From NCBI GenBank assembly GCA_003220985.1, contig QHTY01000071.1, positions 1 through 6,918 on the forward strand: 6,918 bases of DNA. Reading direction: 5' to 3'. Under the pieces are notes generated by a model, which was not told where the DNA came from, made no database searches, and saw nothing but the letters and a program-made list of their open reading frames with translations. Of this stretch, positions 1-6,030 are shown piece by piece (the first letter of the stretch is position 1; the number at the start of each line of letters is the position of its first letter). The position numbers and the translations under genes were made by a program. Source of the DNA: Gemmatimonadota bacterium (lineage in GTDB: Bacteria; Gemmatimonadota; Gemmatimonadetes; Gemmatimonadales; GWC2-71-9).

Positions 1-333
1 TTCTCCGACCGTGGCGCGGGGCCGACGGTGAACACCGCGGCGGAATGTCGAGTCCCGGTGACCGTCATCGACTCGATGCATTACATCGTCGCGATTCACA
101 ATTTCACGTTCCTGCCCGATTCGCTCGCTGTTCCGGTCGGTGCGACTGTCACATGGGTCAATTGTGAAACGCCACCGCAGGAACCACACACAACGACATC
201 CGACAACGCGGTGTGGGATTCCCCGGCGCTGAGTCCGGGCGATCGCTTCTCACACAAATTCGCGGTGCAGGGCGCATTTCCTTATCACTGCACGCCGCAT
301 CCCTTCATGATTGGGAAGGTCGTCGTCCAATAA
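1..333 (+). CDS. Amicyanin-like cupredoxin (blue copper protein), 5' end uncertain or outside window
   Basis: This is a small type 1 copper (plastocyanin/azurin family) protein, expected to carry single electrons outside the cytoplasm. The frame is open from base 1 to the TAA at 331-333, so the gene may begin upstream. In-window candidates are GTG at 28 (101 residues) and ATG at 76 (85 residues), neither with a clear Shine-Dalgarno. Numbering from the GTG, the N-terminal beta segment is IHNFTFLP (23-30), followed by VPVGATVTWVN (35-45). The copper ligands are all visible: His54 (EPHTTTS), then Cys88, His91 and Met94 in YHCTPHPFM, followed by the closing strand GKVVV. The Cys-x2-His-x2-Met spacing is the short ligand loop of amicyanin, not the longer one of plastocyanin. 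No signal peptide is visible, consistent with a missing 5' end; it could also be the C-terminal domain of a larger protein. The CHRD gene follows 85 nt downstream on the same strand. Confidence 0.85.
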   Translation, partial: FSDRGAGPTVNTAAECRVPVTVIDSMHYIVAIHNFTFLPDSLAVPVGATVTWVNCETPPQEPHTTTSDNAVWDSPALSPGDRFSHKFAVQGAFPYHCTPHPFMIGKVVVQ

Positions 334-405
334 CCCTCAGCCGCCTGAGAGGAGGGCGGGTTCGGTTCCGAGGCTTTGTGCGGTATCACCTGCAATTTAC
401 TGTCT

Positions 406-412
406 AAGGAGG
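406..412 (+). promoter_or_regulatory. Shine-Dalgarno site of the CHRD lipoprotein gene
   Basis: AAGGAGG lies 6 nt before the ATG at 419. It is a near-perfect anti-16S match at good spacing. It fixes the start at 419 rather than at an in-frame ATG at 311, which would overlap the cupredoxin gene and give a 36-residue extension with no recognisable character. Confidence 0.85.
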
Positions 413-418
413 ATTGAT

Positions 419-874
419 ATGCACGTATCACGAGCACTGGCGATGTTTGCCGTTTCACTGATCGGCGCCGCCTGCAGTGATAACAACACGGGCATTCCGG
501 CGGGGCTGGAGGTCTACAAGGCCACCCTCAACGGCCCGAATGAACGGCCGACGCCCGTGACGTCGACCGCCACGGCCGAGGCGCTCATCACGGTGCTGGG
601 AAAAGAGATCAGCTGGAAGGTCGACATCACATCCGCAATCGACAGCGTGACCATCGGACATATTCACCGTGGTGTCGCGGACTCGGCTGGTAACGTCGTT
701 CAGAACCTGTCACCGACCCCGACCGGCGTCGCCTTCACTGGCACCGTCGCCAACGGGGCCGCCATCCCACCCGATAGCGTCATCGCACTCATGCGAGCTG
801 GAAAAGCCTACGTGAACATCCACACCAAGAAATACCCAGCTGGCGAAATCCGTGGCCAGCTGGTGAAGCAGTAG
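419..874 (+). CDS. CHRD-domain lipoprotein
   Basis: A 151-residue protein made of a lipoprotein signal and one CHRD domain, a beta-rich fold first described in chordin and widespread in bacterial exported proteins; its bacterial role is poorly known. The N-terminus has Arg5, a hydrophobic core (AMFAVSLIG) and a lipobox-like GAAC with Cys19 as the predicted lipidation site, followed by a polar SDNNTG tether. The CHRD domain covers roughly 30-150. It starts with a strand around VYKATLNGPNERP, contains GHIHRG (80-85), and ends with the family-typical VNIHTKKYPAGEIRGQ (132-147). The His residues at 81, 83 and 135 occupy conserved positions. The Shine-Dalgarno is strong. The gene follows the cupredoxin on the same strand and may be cotranscribed, and it ends 8 nt before the palindrome at 883-910. 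The domain assignment is firm; the function is unknown. Asp20 directly after Cys19 acts as an inner-membrane retention signal in Enterobacteria, but here the +2 residue is Ser, so outer-membrane sorting is possible. Confidence 0.9.
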   Translation: MHVSRALAMFAVSLIGAACSDNNTGIPAGLEVYKATLNGPNERPTPVTSTATAEALITVLGKEISWKVDITSAIDSVTIGHIHRGVADSAGNVVQNLSPTPTGVAFTGTVANGAAIPPDSVIALMRAGKAYVNIHTKKYPAGEIRGQLVKQ

Positions 875-882
875 TCGGCGTG

Positions 883-910
883 GTAGGGGCGCAGCATGCT
901 GCGCCCCTAC
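883..910. repeat. Perfect 28-bp palindrome between convergent genes (possible bidirectional terminator)
   Basis: GTAGGGGCGCAGCA (883-896) is followed directly by its exact reverse complement (897-910), with no spacer. It fills most of the 38-bp gap between the stop of the CHRD gene (874) and the stop of the oppositely oriented amidohydrolase gene (913). Both transcripts would form the same strong GC-rich hairpin just after their stop codons, which suits transcription termination or 3'-end protection. There is no T-tract on either side, so it is not a classical intrinsic terminator. The sequence looks like a dispersed intergenic repeat, but copy number cannot be judged from one window. Confidence 0.85.
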
Positions 911-912
911 AG

Positions 913-2217
913 CTAATACCGGACGATCCTTCCTGATTTCATCACGAAACTCACCCGCCGCAGCGCGGTGATGTCGCGGATCGGATCGCCATCCACCGCG
1001 ATGATGTCGGCCTCGAGCCCCGGCGCGATCGCGCCGATTAGGGTCCCAAGCCCCATTGCTTCGGCGTTGAGTGACGTCGCCGCCATAATCGCGTGCATCG
1101 GCGCCTCCCCAGCTCGCTCGACCCGGCAAATCAGATCCTCGGCGTTATGGCCGTCCGCTCCGGCGACGGCGTCGGTGCCGTACACCACCTTCAGCCGGGG
1201 CGTCGCGAGCGCCATGCGAATATCCGCGGCTGCGAGCGGTAACGCGCGCTCCATCGCCGCGAAGCCGGAGTCGGTGTAGTTGCCGATTCCCAGATAACGG
1301 GAGCGGTTGTCGAGGTAGTTGCGGAACACGAGCGCGCATTGTGGATCGAAGTACGTCGCGTGTGCGGCCATGAGCGAGAGCACCTCCTGCGTCACGAAGA
1401 TGCCGTGCTCGACCTCCGTGCAACCGGCGAGCGTCGCGGCGCGCACCGCCGCCGCGCTGTGGGCGTGCACCAGCGTGCGGAGGCCGAGCGCTTTGGCTTC
1501 GCCGCACATCGCGACGAGCTGCGAGTCGGACATCGTCTGCTGCCCGCCTTCGCGGATACTCGCCGAGGCGAAGATCTTGATGAGGTCGGCCCCCTGGGCT
1601 TTGCGCTGCCGGACGAGCGCGCGCAGCGAGTCGGGGCTGAGGCTGCGATCGGTCAAGGGATCGAGCGAGGTGAGCATGCGCGGTCCAGGTAACCCCTGCG
1701 TCCCGATCCAGTCGCGCAGGTCCGCGTCGCTGCGCGATCCCACGCTCTGAATCGTCGTGAAACCGGCCATGAGCGTAGCGTACGCGTTGGCTGCCGCCGC
1801 GAGCGCAGACTGCGCAGGCGTGTCGCCGTCGTCGGATGTATGGAGCCGGTTCTTCCGGTTGAAGTACCAGACGGGGTGGACGTGGGCATCGATCAATCCC
1901 GGCAGCACGGTGCGGTCGCCCAGGTCCACGAGGCGCGCACCGGCCGGCACAGGTCCGCGCGGGGCGATGCGCACGATGCGACTTCCCACGACTACGATGT
2001 CGACGTTGTGCTGGGTGCCGCCTCGGCCGTCCAAAACGTTCGCGGCGCGGATGACGAGAGTATCCTGAGCTGAGAGCGGCGCGCCGATGGTGAGGAGACC
2101 GAGTAAGAGCGCTCGTCGAGTTCGCTTCCCGTGTCCTGAAGGAGCGGCTCGGCAAGGGCGTGCGCCCTTCAAGGGCGCGCGCAGTGGCCGAGCCGCGGCT
2201 TCAGCCGACGGAATCAT
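913..2217 (-). CDS. Exported metal-dependent amidohydrolase (imidazolonepropionase-like)
   Basis: A 434-residue amidohydrolase-superfamily enzyme, expected to hydrolyse an amide or peptide-like bond with a bound metal centre. From the ATG at 2217 the superfamily ligands are all present: HxH at His112/His114 (DAHVHP), candidate carboxylated Lys214 (DLIKIF), His251 (TLVHAHS), His271 (EVEHG) and Asp349 (YGTDA). The C-terminus (ADIIAVDGDP) returns to the small beta domain typical of the family. Some relatives are Xaa-Pro or other dipeptidases; the substrate cannot be read from sequence. The export signal is KRTRRALLLGLLTIGAPLSA (31-50), with probable cleavage before QDT. The ATG overlaps the M20 peptidase stop (ATGA, 4 nt), indicating translational coupling. 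Residues 5-28 are encoded by a 69-bp palindromic element. An alternative TTG start lies at 2172 inside that element. The gene ends 2 nt before the 883-910 palindrome. Confidence 0.9.
   Translation of the reverse strand: MIPSAEAAARPLRAPLKGARPCRAAPSGHGKRTRRALLLGLLTIGAPLSAQDTLVIRAANVLDGRGGTQHNVDIVVVGSRIVRIAPRGPVPAGARLVDLGDRTVLPGLIDAHVHPVWYFNRKNRLHTSDDGDTPAQSALAAAANAYATLMAGFTTIQSVGSRSDADLRDWIGTQGLPGPRMLTSLDPLTDRSLSPDSLRALVRQRKAQGADLIKIFASASIREGGQQTMSDSQLVAMCGEAKALGLRTLVHAHSAAAVRAATLAGCTEVEHGIFVTQEVLSLMAAHATYFDPQCALVFRNYLDNRSRYLGIGNYTDSGFAAMERALPLAAADIRMALATPRLKVVYGTDAVAGADGHNAEDLICRVERAGEAPMHAIMAATSLNAEAMGLGTLIGAIAPGLEADIIAVDGDPIRDITALRRVSFVMKSGRIVRY
2136..2204. repeat. 69-bp palindromic element inside the amidohydrolase N-terminal coding region
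   Basis: Arms CTGAAGGAGCGGCTCGGC (2136-2153) and GCCGAGCCGCGGCTTCAG (2187-2204) are inverted repeats matching at 16 of 18 positions. The 33-nt centre contains nested palindromes: AAGGGCG (2154-2160) pairs with CGCCCTT (2163-2169), which can pair instead with AAGGGCG (2171-2177), giving two competing hairpins. Its length is a multiple of three, and on the minus strand it is read without a stop as residues 5-28 of the amidohydrolase. It begins 9 nt beyond the M20 peptidase stop codon. No target-site duplication is evident. The structure resembles REP-like or other short palindromic intergenic elements. Confidence 0.8.
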
Positions 2218-3539
2218 TTGTCGCTCGCTGCCGAGGTCCTCGTGAATTGCGACGCCGGCCGTTTCCCCAACCGGTACAGCAGCAACGCGGCGCGCTCCGT
2301 CTGCATCGCCAGCGTCTTGAGGTCCACGCGCTCGCCCGGCGCGTGGCTTCCACTCCCCAATGCGCCGAGCCCGTCGAGCCCGTCGATCAGCGGCGCGACG
2401 AAGGAAATGTCTCCCGCGCCGCGCCGGCCGGGATCGAGCGCGGCCACAGCGCCGTAGCCCAGCGCCTCGCTTGCGGAGTCGTAGACCGCGAGCAGCCGGG
2501 CGTTACCCGGCGTGGGCGACATCGCGGGATACTCGTCGCGGAACACGATGGTGGCGTCCGTGCCGGGGAGGTGCTGCGCGACGATGGCGCGCATCCGCTC
2601 GCGGGTGCGCTGCAATTGCTCGTCGGAGATGAAGCGCAGATCGCCGTGCGCGACGGCGTGCGAGGGCACGATGTTGAGCTTGCTCGATGCGGTTCCGCTG
2701 ATCGCGACGGTGTCGTAGCTGACGTCGGTCCCGCCCACGATCGTGGCGGCGTTGAACGTGAGGTACTGCTCGCCGACGAGCTGCGTGCGGAAGGCATCGA
2801 GGATCCGCGCGACTTCGTAAATCGCGCCGTACCCGGCGCCCTCTCCAAACACGCCCGAGGAATGCGCCTGGCGGCCGGTCGCGATCACGCGCCACGCGCT
2901 GGCGCCGCGGCGCGCGACAGTCGCATCGGCGCGGTTGCCGGCCTCGAACGCGAGGGCGATGTCGCTCTGCTTGGCGGCGTCGATCAGCGCGCGGCGCGCA
3001 TCGGCGAGCGGCTCGCCGGGGTGCTCCTCGTCGCCGGTGAAGACGATCGTGATGTTGAGATCGCGCAGGATGCCCGCTTGCTGCAGAGCCTTGAGGGCGT
3101 AGAGAATCACCACGTCCCCACCCTTCATGTCGGCCCCGCCGACGGCGCGTGCGGTCGAGTCCTCGCGCACGAAGTTCGCGCCTGCCGGCTCGACCACCGT
3201 GTCGAGATGGCCGATGAGCAGCAGCCGCACGGCCCCAGAACGACCGCGATGCTCGGCCACGAGGTGCCCCGCGCGTCCGACCGCGTCCGGCACGGTGACC
3301 CACGTCGTCGTGAAGCCGAGCGAGTCGAGCGACGCGCGGAACACGGCTCCGACTTTGCGCACGCCCTCGAGATTCAGCGTGCTGCTCGGGACGTCGACGA
3401 CCCGTTGCAGGTAGCCGATTTGTTGCTCACGCGCGGCGGTGATGCTCGCGCGCAGGCGCTGTTCAGCGCGGTCGAGGGACTGCGCTCTGAGTCCGGTGAC
3501 GAGGGTCAGGATCGGAACAGTGGCGAGGAGTCTTCGCAA
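2214..3539 (-). CDS. Exported M20-family metallopeptidase (glutamate carboxypeptidase-like)
   Basis: A 441-residue M20 di-zinc exopeptidase or aminoacylase-type hydrolase, likely acting on short peptides or acyl-amino acids outside the cytoplasm. The start chosen is TTG at 3539, because it places a clean signal peptide at the N-terminus (MRRLLATVPILTLVTGLRAQ). The frame stays open upstream to about 4034, but that part has no M20 similarity and lies antisense to the zinc-ribbon gene. Catalytic residues are complete: His111 and Asp113 (GHLDTV), bridging Asp137 (GGADMKGG), the Glu171-Glu172 pair (TGDEE; catalytic base and ligand), Glu199 (FEAG) and C-terminal His399 (GSHAPGE). The lid/dimerisation domain is about 208-320, with GRQAHSSG (222-229) typical of the family. 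A GGAGG lies 14 nt before the TTG, farther than ideal, so the start is not certain. The stop overlaps the amidohydrolase ATG, forming a two-gene unit. The Glu at 199 fits carboxypeptidase-like members better than succinyl-diaminopimelate desuccinylase-specific ones, but the substrate is unknown. Confidence 0.9.
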   Translation of the reverse strand: MRRLLATVPILTLVTGLRAQSLDRAEQRLRASITAAREQQIGYLQRVVDVPSSTLNLEGVRKVGAVFRASLDSLGFTTTWVTVPDAVGRAGHLVAEHRGRSGAVRLLLIGHLDTVVEPAGANFVREDSTARAVGGADMKGGDVVILYALKALQQAGILRDLNITIVFTGDEEHPGEPLADARRALIDAAKQSDIALAFEAGNRADATVARRGASAWRVIATGRQAHSSGVFGEGAGYGAIYEVARILDAFRTQLVGEQYLTFNAATIVGGTDVSYDTVAISGTASSKLNIVPSHAVAHGDLRFISDEQLQRTRERMRAIVAQHLPGTDATIVFRDEYPAMSPTPGNARLLAVYDSASEALGYGAVAALDPGRRGAGDISFVAPLIDGLDGLGALGSGSHAPGERVDLKTLAMQTERAALLLYRLGKRPASQFTRTSAASDK

Positions 3540-3552
3540 CGTTTTTCTCGTA

Positions 3553-3575
3553 GCCTCCGCGGAGGCAAACGTTTG
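3553..3575. promoter_or_regulatory. Two abutting perfect palindromes in the divergent intergenic region
   Basis: GCCTCCGCGGAGGC (3553-3566) is a perfect 14-bp palindrome and CAAACGTTTG (3566-3575) a perfect 10-bp palindrome sharing its last base. They lie 13 nt upstream of the M20 gene's TTG, between two divergent genes. They could be an operator for a dimeric regulator. Alternatively, in the M20 leader RNA, the GGAGG of the first palindrome could pair with CCTCC and mask a ribosome binding site. Both roles are inference. Confidence 0.35.
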
Positions 3576-3614
3576 TGTCGAAATGGCTTGGCTCTCGGCA
3601 GCGGGGTTCGGCGC

Positions 3615-3643
3615 TTGACGGGACGGTTGGAGATTCCCATAGA
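3615..3643 (+). promoter_or_regulatory. Possible sigma-70-type promoter for the zinc-ribbon gene
   Basis: TTGACG (3615-3620) matches the -35 consensus at 5 of 6 positions. With 17 bp spacing, CATAGA (3638-3643) is a weak -10 (3 of 6). It lies about 50 nt before the ATG at 3690 in the only intergenic space available to this gene. The -10 is poor, so this is a candidate only. Confidence 0.3.
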
Positions 3644-3675
3644 TGGTACGGCAGGGCAAGGGCGCCCCACCCTGC

Positions 3676-3682
3676 GGGAGGA
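3676..3682 (+). promoter_or_regulatory. Shine-Dalgarno site that sets the zinc-ribbon gene start
   Basis: GGGAGGA lies 7 nt before the ATG at 3690. It separates a true 118-residue gene from the long open frame that continues upstream to about 2160, which is only the antisense shadow of the M20 gene. Confidence 0.8.
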
Positions 3683-3689
3683 TCTGACA

Positions 3690-4046
3690 ATGTCTGGGCT
3701 CGAGCAATGGGCGCGCATCAAACCTGACCTGAACTACCGCCTGCGCCGCGGCGCGTGGTATCGGGTGCTTCGATCCAATCTCACCGACGCCGTCGTGGAA
3801 GTAGAACACCGGGACGTCACGGTCCCGCTGGCAGTGCTGCAAGTCGAGTCCGCTCGACCAGACCGGTGGACCGTCGTCTCGCTGCCTCGAGACGCAGTCG
3901 ATATCCCGTTCAGCTGGGGATCGCGCTACGGGGTGTGCCCTGGGTGCAGCGCCCGCGCGCCACTGGTCGAACGTGTCGCGACGATACGCTGTGAAGCGTG
4001 CGGTGGAGAGTTCACGGTGGGCTGGTCGGAGCACTACTTCACCTAA
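3690..4046 (+). CDS. Small zinc-ribbon protein of unknown function
   Basis: I do not recognise this 118-residue protein. A C-terminal zinc ribbon is clear: CPGC (Cys83, Cys86) and CEAC (Cys101, Cys104), separated by 14 residues, with Gly-Gly after the second knuckle. The N-terminal ~80 residues have alternating hydrophobic pattern (WYRVLRSNL, VVEVEH, VTVPLAVLQV, WTVVSL), suggesting a small beta-barrel or SH3/OB-like fold; RGAWYRVL resembles the opening strand of such barrels. There is no signal peptide or membrane segment, so it is probably cytoplasmic. The ribbon could bind nucleic acid or a protein partner, but nothing shows which. The start is supported by a strong Shine-Dalgarno. It stands alone on the plus strand, divergent from the M20 gene, and its TAA (4044-4046) overlaps the TAG of the convergent membrane-protein gene. 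Confidence 0.75.
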   Translation: MSGLEQWARIKPDLNYRLRRGAWYRVLRSNLTDAVVEVEHRDVTVPLAVLQVESARPDRWTVVSLPRDAVDIPFSWGSRYGVCPGCSARAPLVERVATIRCEACGGEFTVGWSEHYFT

Positions 4047-4837
4047 GGAACCGCTTTGACCGTATCCTGCGCCCGGCGCCGCTCATCGGCGTCGCGCTCG
4101 GCTTGCTTGCGCTCGCGCAGCTCGCGCACATAGCGGCGAAATTGCGCCAGCGACTGCGCGCGCGCCGCCGCCTGCATGATGTCCGTGCGCATGTAGTCGA
4201 GCTGACGCTGCCGCATCGCCTCATCGAAATTGCCCTGCGGCAGCATGTTGCCCAGCAACGCCAGCACCGCCGTCGGAATCTTGACCCCCGCGACATGGAT
4301 GTACGCCGAGTCGATGCCCCACTCCGGTTTGTTCGGCGTGCCGCCGATCGTCCACGACGGACGCCGGCGCTCACGCTGCTCCTGGTCGAGGATCTGATTG
4401 AGAGAATCCACCATCGCCTTGAGTCGCTGGACCGCCGCGGTGCGCTGCGCGGCGGTATCGCCGTAGATGGCGTCCGCCACCCCCGCCGGCAGTCCGGGCC
4501 GGGGGCTCACCCACAGCCGGCCGTCGCCGACCTGAGGAGCTGGCACCACGCGGCTCGCATTCGGATCATACGCCGGCATGGTTGGTGCCGTATCGGGCGG
4601 CGAAGGGGCGGCGACAGGCGGTGGCGGAGTCTCGCGCCGTGTCGTCCGAACCGTCGGCCTCTTGGCACGCGCTTCGCGCGTGCCCGGCAGGTACACGATC
4701 GAATTACCAGCTGGCTCCGGCCCCAAGACGACGTACGTCGTCTTGCGCCACGGCGCCTCCCAGTCAACCGTGAAGATCAGCATGACGGCGATCACGTGAA
4801 TCGCCGCGGTGATCAGCCACGTTCGGCCGATCGGCAG
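4043..4837 (-). CDS. Single-pass membrane protein with proline-rich linker, function unknown
   Basis: I do not recognise this family. With a CTG start at 4837 the protein has 264 residues and a complete N-terminal transmembrane helix, WLITAAIHVIAVMLIFTVDW (7-26). The conventional start, GTG at 4795, gives 250 residues but cuts the helix roughly in half and has no ribosome binding site. The CTG has AGGTAGAG just upstream, and an in-frame TAG at 4848-4846 rules out a longer start. After the helix come a basic stretch, a proline-rich linker (about 67-92), a globular-looking middle containing a WTIGG motif and two hydrophobic patches, and a highly charged Arg/Glu-rich helix at the C-terminus (about 236-260) that may form a coiled coil. 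The short cytoplasmic tail, single helix and proline-rich linker recall TonB-like layout, but no TonB C-terminal domain is visible. It begins 17 nt after the aminotransferase stop and is probably cotranscribed with it. Confidence 0.65.
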   Translation of the reverse strand: MPIGRTWLITAAIHVIAVMLIFTVDWEAPWRKTTYVVLGPEPAGNSIVYLPGTREARAKRPTVRTTRRETPPPPVAAPSPPDTAPTMPAYDPNASRVVPAPQVGDGRLWVSPRPGLPAGVADAIYGDTAAQRTAAVQRLKAMVDSLNQILDQEQRERRRPSWTIGGTPNKPEWGIDSAYIHVAGVKIPTAVLALLGNMLPQGNFDEAMRQRQLDYMRTDIMQAAARAQSLAQFRRYVRELRERKQAERDADERRRAQDTVKAVP

Positions 4838-4841
4838 GGCG

Positions 4842-4849
4842 CTCTACCT
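4842..4849 (-). promoter_or_regulatory. Ribosome binding site favouring a CTG start at 4837
   Basis: On the minus strand AGGTAGAG is followed by CGCC and then CTG at 4837. The AGG part sits 9 nt from the CTG, a normal spacing. No comparable motif precedes the GTG at 4795. The match is moderate, not strong. Confidence 0.4.
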
Positions 4850-4854
4850 GACGA

Positions 4855-6024
4855 TCAAACAGTGGCGAGCACCTTTCCCAGCCGCTCCGTCGCTTCGATG
4901 AGTCGCGGAATCGGCACGGTCAACGCGATGCGGAAGAATCCTTCCGCACCCGCACCAAACGCACTCCCGGGCAATGTCACCACCCCGACGTCCTCGAGCG
5001 CGCGCTTCTGGAATGCGGCCGACGCGAGTCCGTCCGGCAACGGTATCCACACGTACAGCGTCGCCCGCGGGGGCTCGACCTCGAATCCATTGGCGCGCAG
5101 CGCCGGCAGAATCGCATCGCGCCGCTCTTTGAATTGTGCCGCATAGCCCGACGCGATCCGCTCGGCCTGCTTCATCACTTCGGCGCCGGCAGCCTGCACC
5201 GCCAGGAACGCGCCGGTGTCCACGTAGTTCTTGACGCGCGCCAGCGCCGCGATCCGGTCCGCACGCCCCACGGCCCAGCCGAGCCGCCAGCCCGCCATGC
5301 AGAAGCTCTTGGAAAGTGAATGAAACTCCACGGCGACGTCCATCGCACCGGGGATCTCGAAAATCGAAGGCGCGACGTAGCCGTCGAACGTGATCTCACA
5401 GTACGGATTGTCGTACGCGAGAACGAGGTCGTGCGTCCGGCACGCCGCGATGACGCGTTCCAAATACTCGCGCGGCGCAACGGCGGCTGTGGGGTTATTC
5501 GGATAGTTCAGGTAGACGAGTTTGGCGCGCTTCAATACGTCGGCCGGGATCCCGTCCAGCTCGAGCAGGAAATCGTTACGCGGCGTCAGGTTGTAGAGAT
5601 ACGGCTCGGCGTCGGCGAGTACGGTTCCGCCATGATAGACGGCGTACCCTGGCACCGGCACGATGGCGACGTCGCCCGGATTCAGCACCGCGGTCGCAAG
5701 GTGCGCGATGCCCTCCTTGGAGCCGAGCAACGGATGCAGCTCCTTGAAGGGATCGACCGAGACGCCGAAGCGCCGCTGCATGTATGCCGCCGCAGCCTCG
5801 CGGAACGCCGGCAGGCCGAGCTGAAATGCATAGCGGCTCATCGCCGGGTCCTGCAGCGCGCGCGTCAGCGCCTTGACCGCGACCTCGGGCGGCGGAAAAT
5901 CGGCATCCCCCGCTCCGACATCGATGAGATCCACGCCCTGCTCGATCAACCGGCGCTTGATCGCCGGCAACTCGGCCATCGGATATGTGGGTAATGCTCC
6001 GACGCGCCTGCTGAATCCAGTCAA
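4855..6024 (-). CDS. dapL: Class I/II PLP aminotransferase, LL-diaminopimelate aminotransferase type
   Basis: A 389-residue fold-type I aminotransferase. Its motifs match the DapL group, which converts tetrahydrodipicolinate plus glutamate to LL-diaminopimelate in one step toward lysine and peptidoglycan. Start: TTG at 6024, with GGAGAG 6 nt upstream. The frame continues farther upstream but there overlaps the helicase gene. Visible motifs: GSKEGIAHL (101-109, cofactor phosphate region), NYPNNPT (173-179, conserved Asn177), Asp205 (YDNPYCE; pairs with the pyridine nitrogen) with Tyr208, the Schiff-base Lys239 in EFHSLSKS, Arg247 in GWRLGW (phosphate), EVEPPRATLYVW (315-326), and Arg365 (FFRIAL) for substrate carboxylate. 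The EFHSLSK and following GWRLGWAVG run favours DapL, but related alanine/aspartate-type aminotransferases share much of it, so substrate remains an inference. It lies downstream of the broken helicase, behind a palindromic leader, and 17 nt ahead of the membrane-protein gene. Confidence 0.8.
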   Translation of the reverse strand: MTGFSRRVGALPTYPMAELPAIKRRLIEQGVDLIDVGAGDADFPPPEVAVKALTRALQDPAMSRYAFQLGLPAFREAAAAYMQRRFGVSVDPFKELHPLLGSKEGIAHLATAVLNPGDVAIVPVPGYAVYHGGTVLADAEPYLYNLTPRNDFLLELDGIPADVLKRAKLVYLNYPNNPTAAVAPREYLERVIAACRTHDLVLAYDNPYCEITFDGYVAPSIFEIPGAMDVAVEFHSLSKSFCMAGWRLGWAVGRADRIAALARVKNYVDTGAFLAVQAAGAEVMKQAERIASGYAAQFKERRDAILPALRANGFEVEPPRATLYVWIPLPDGLASAAFQKRALEDVGVVTLPGSAFGAGAEGFFRIALTVPIPRLIEATERLGKVLATV

Positions 6025-6030
6025 GCCAAA

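Noticed and set aside
335..355. Small hairpin CTCAG-CCGC-CTGAG after the cupredoxin stop as a terminator
   Set aside because: Only a 5-bp stem with no T-tract; too weak to call.
375..401. Promoter for the CHRD gene (TTTGTG ... TTTACT)
   Set aside because: The spacing is only about 15 bp and the -35 match is poor; the gene may simply be cotranscribed with the cupredoxin.
2160..3689. Long plus-strand open frame that runs into the zinc-ribbon gene
   Set aside because: It is antisense to the M20 peptidase, is Arg/Ala-rich with no recognisable motif, and the real gene starts at 3690 behind a strong Shine-Dalgarno.
3540..4034. Upstream extension of the M20 frame
   Set aside because: It would place about 165 residues without similarity in front of a clear signal peptide and overlap the zinc-ribbon gene on the other strand.
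3998..5146. 382-codon plus-strand open frame
   Set aside because: It is antisense to the membrane-protein and aminotransferase genes, arginine-rich and motif-free, as expected for a shadow frame in GC-rich DNA.
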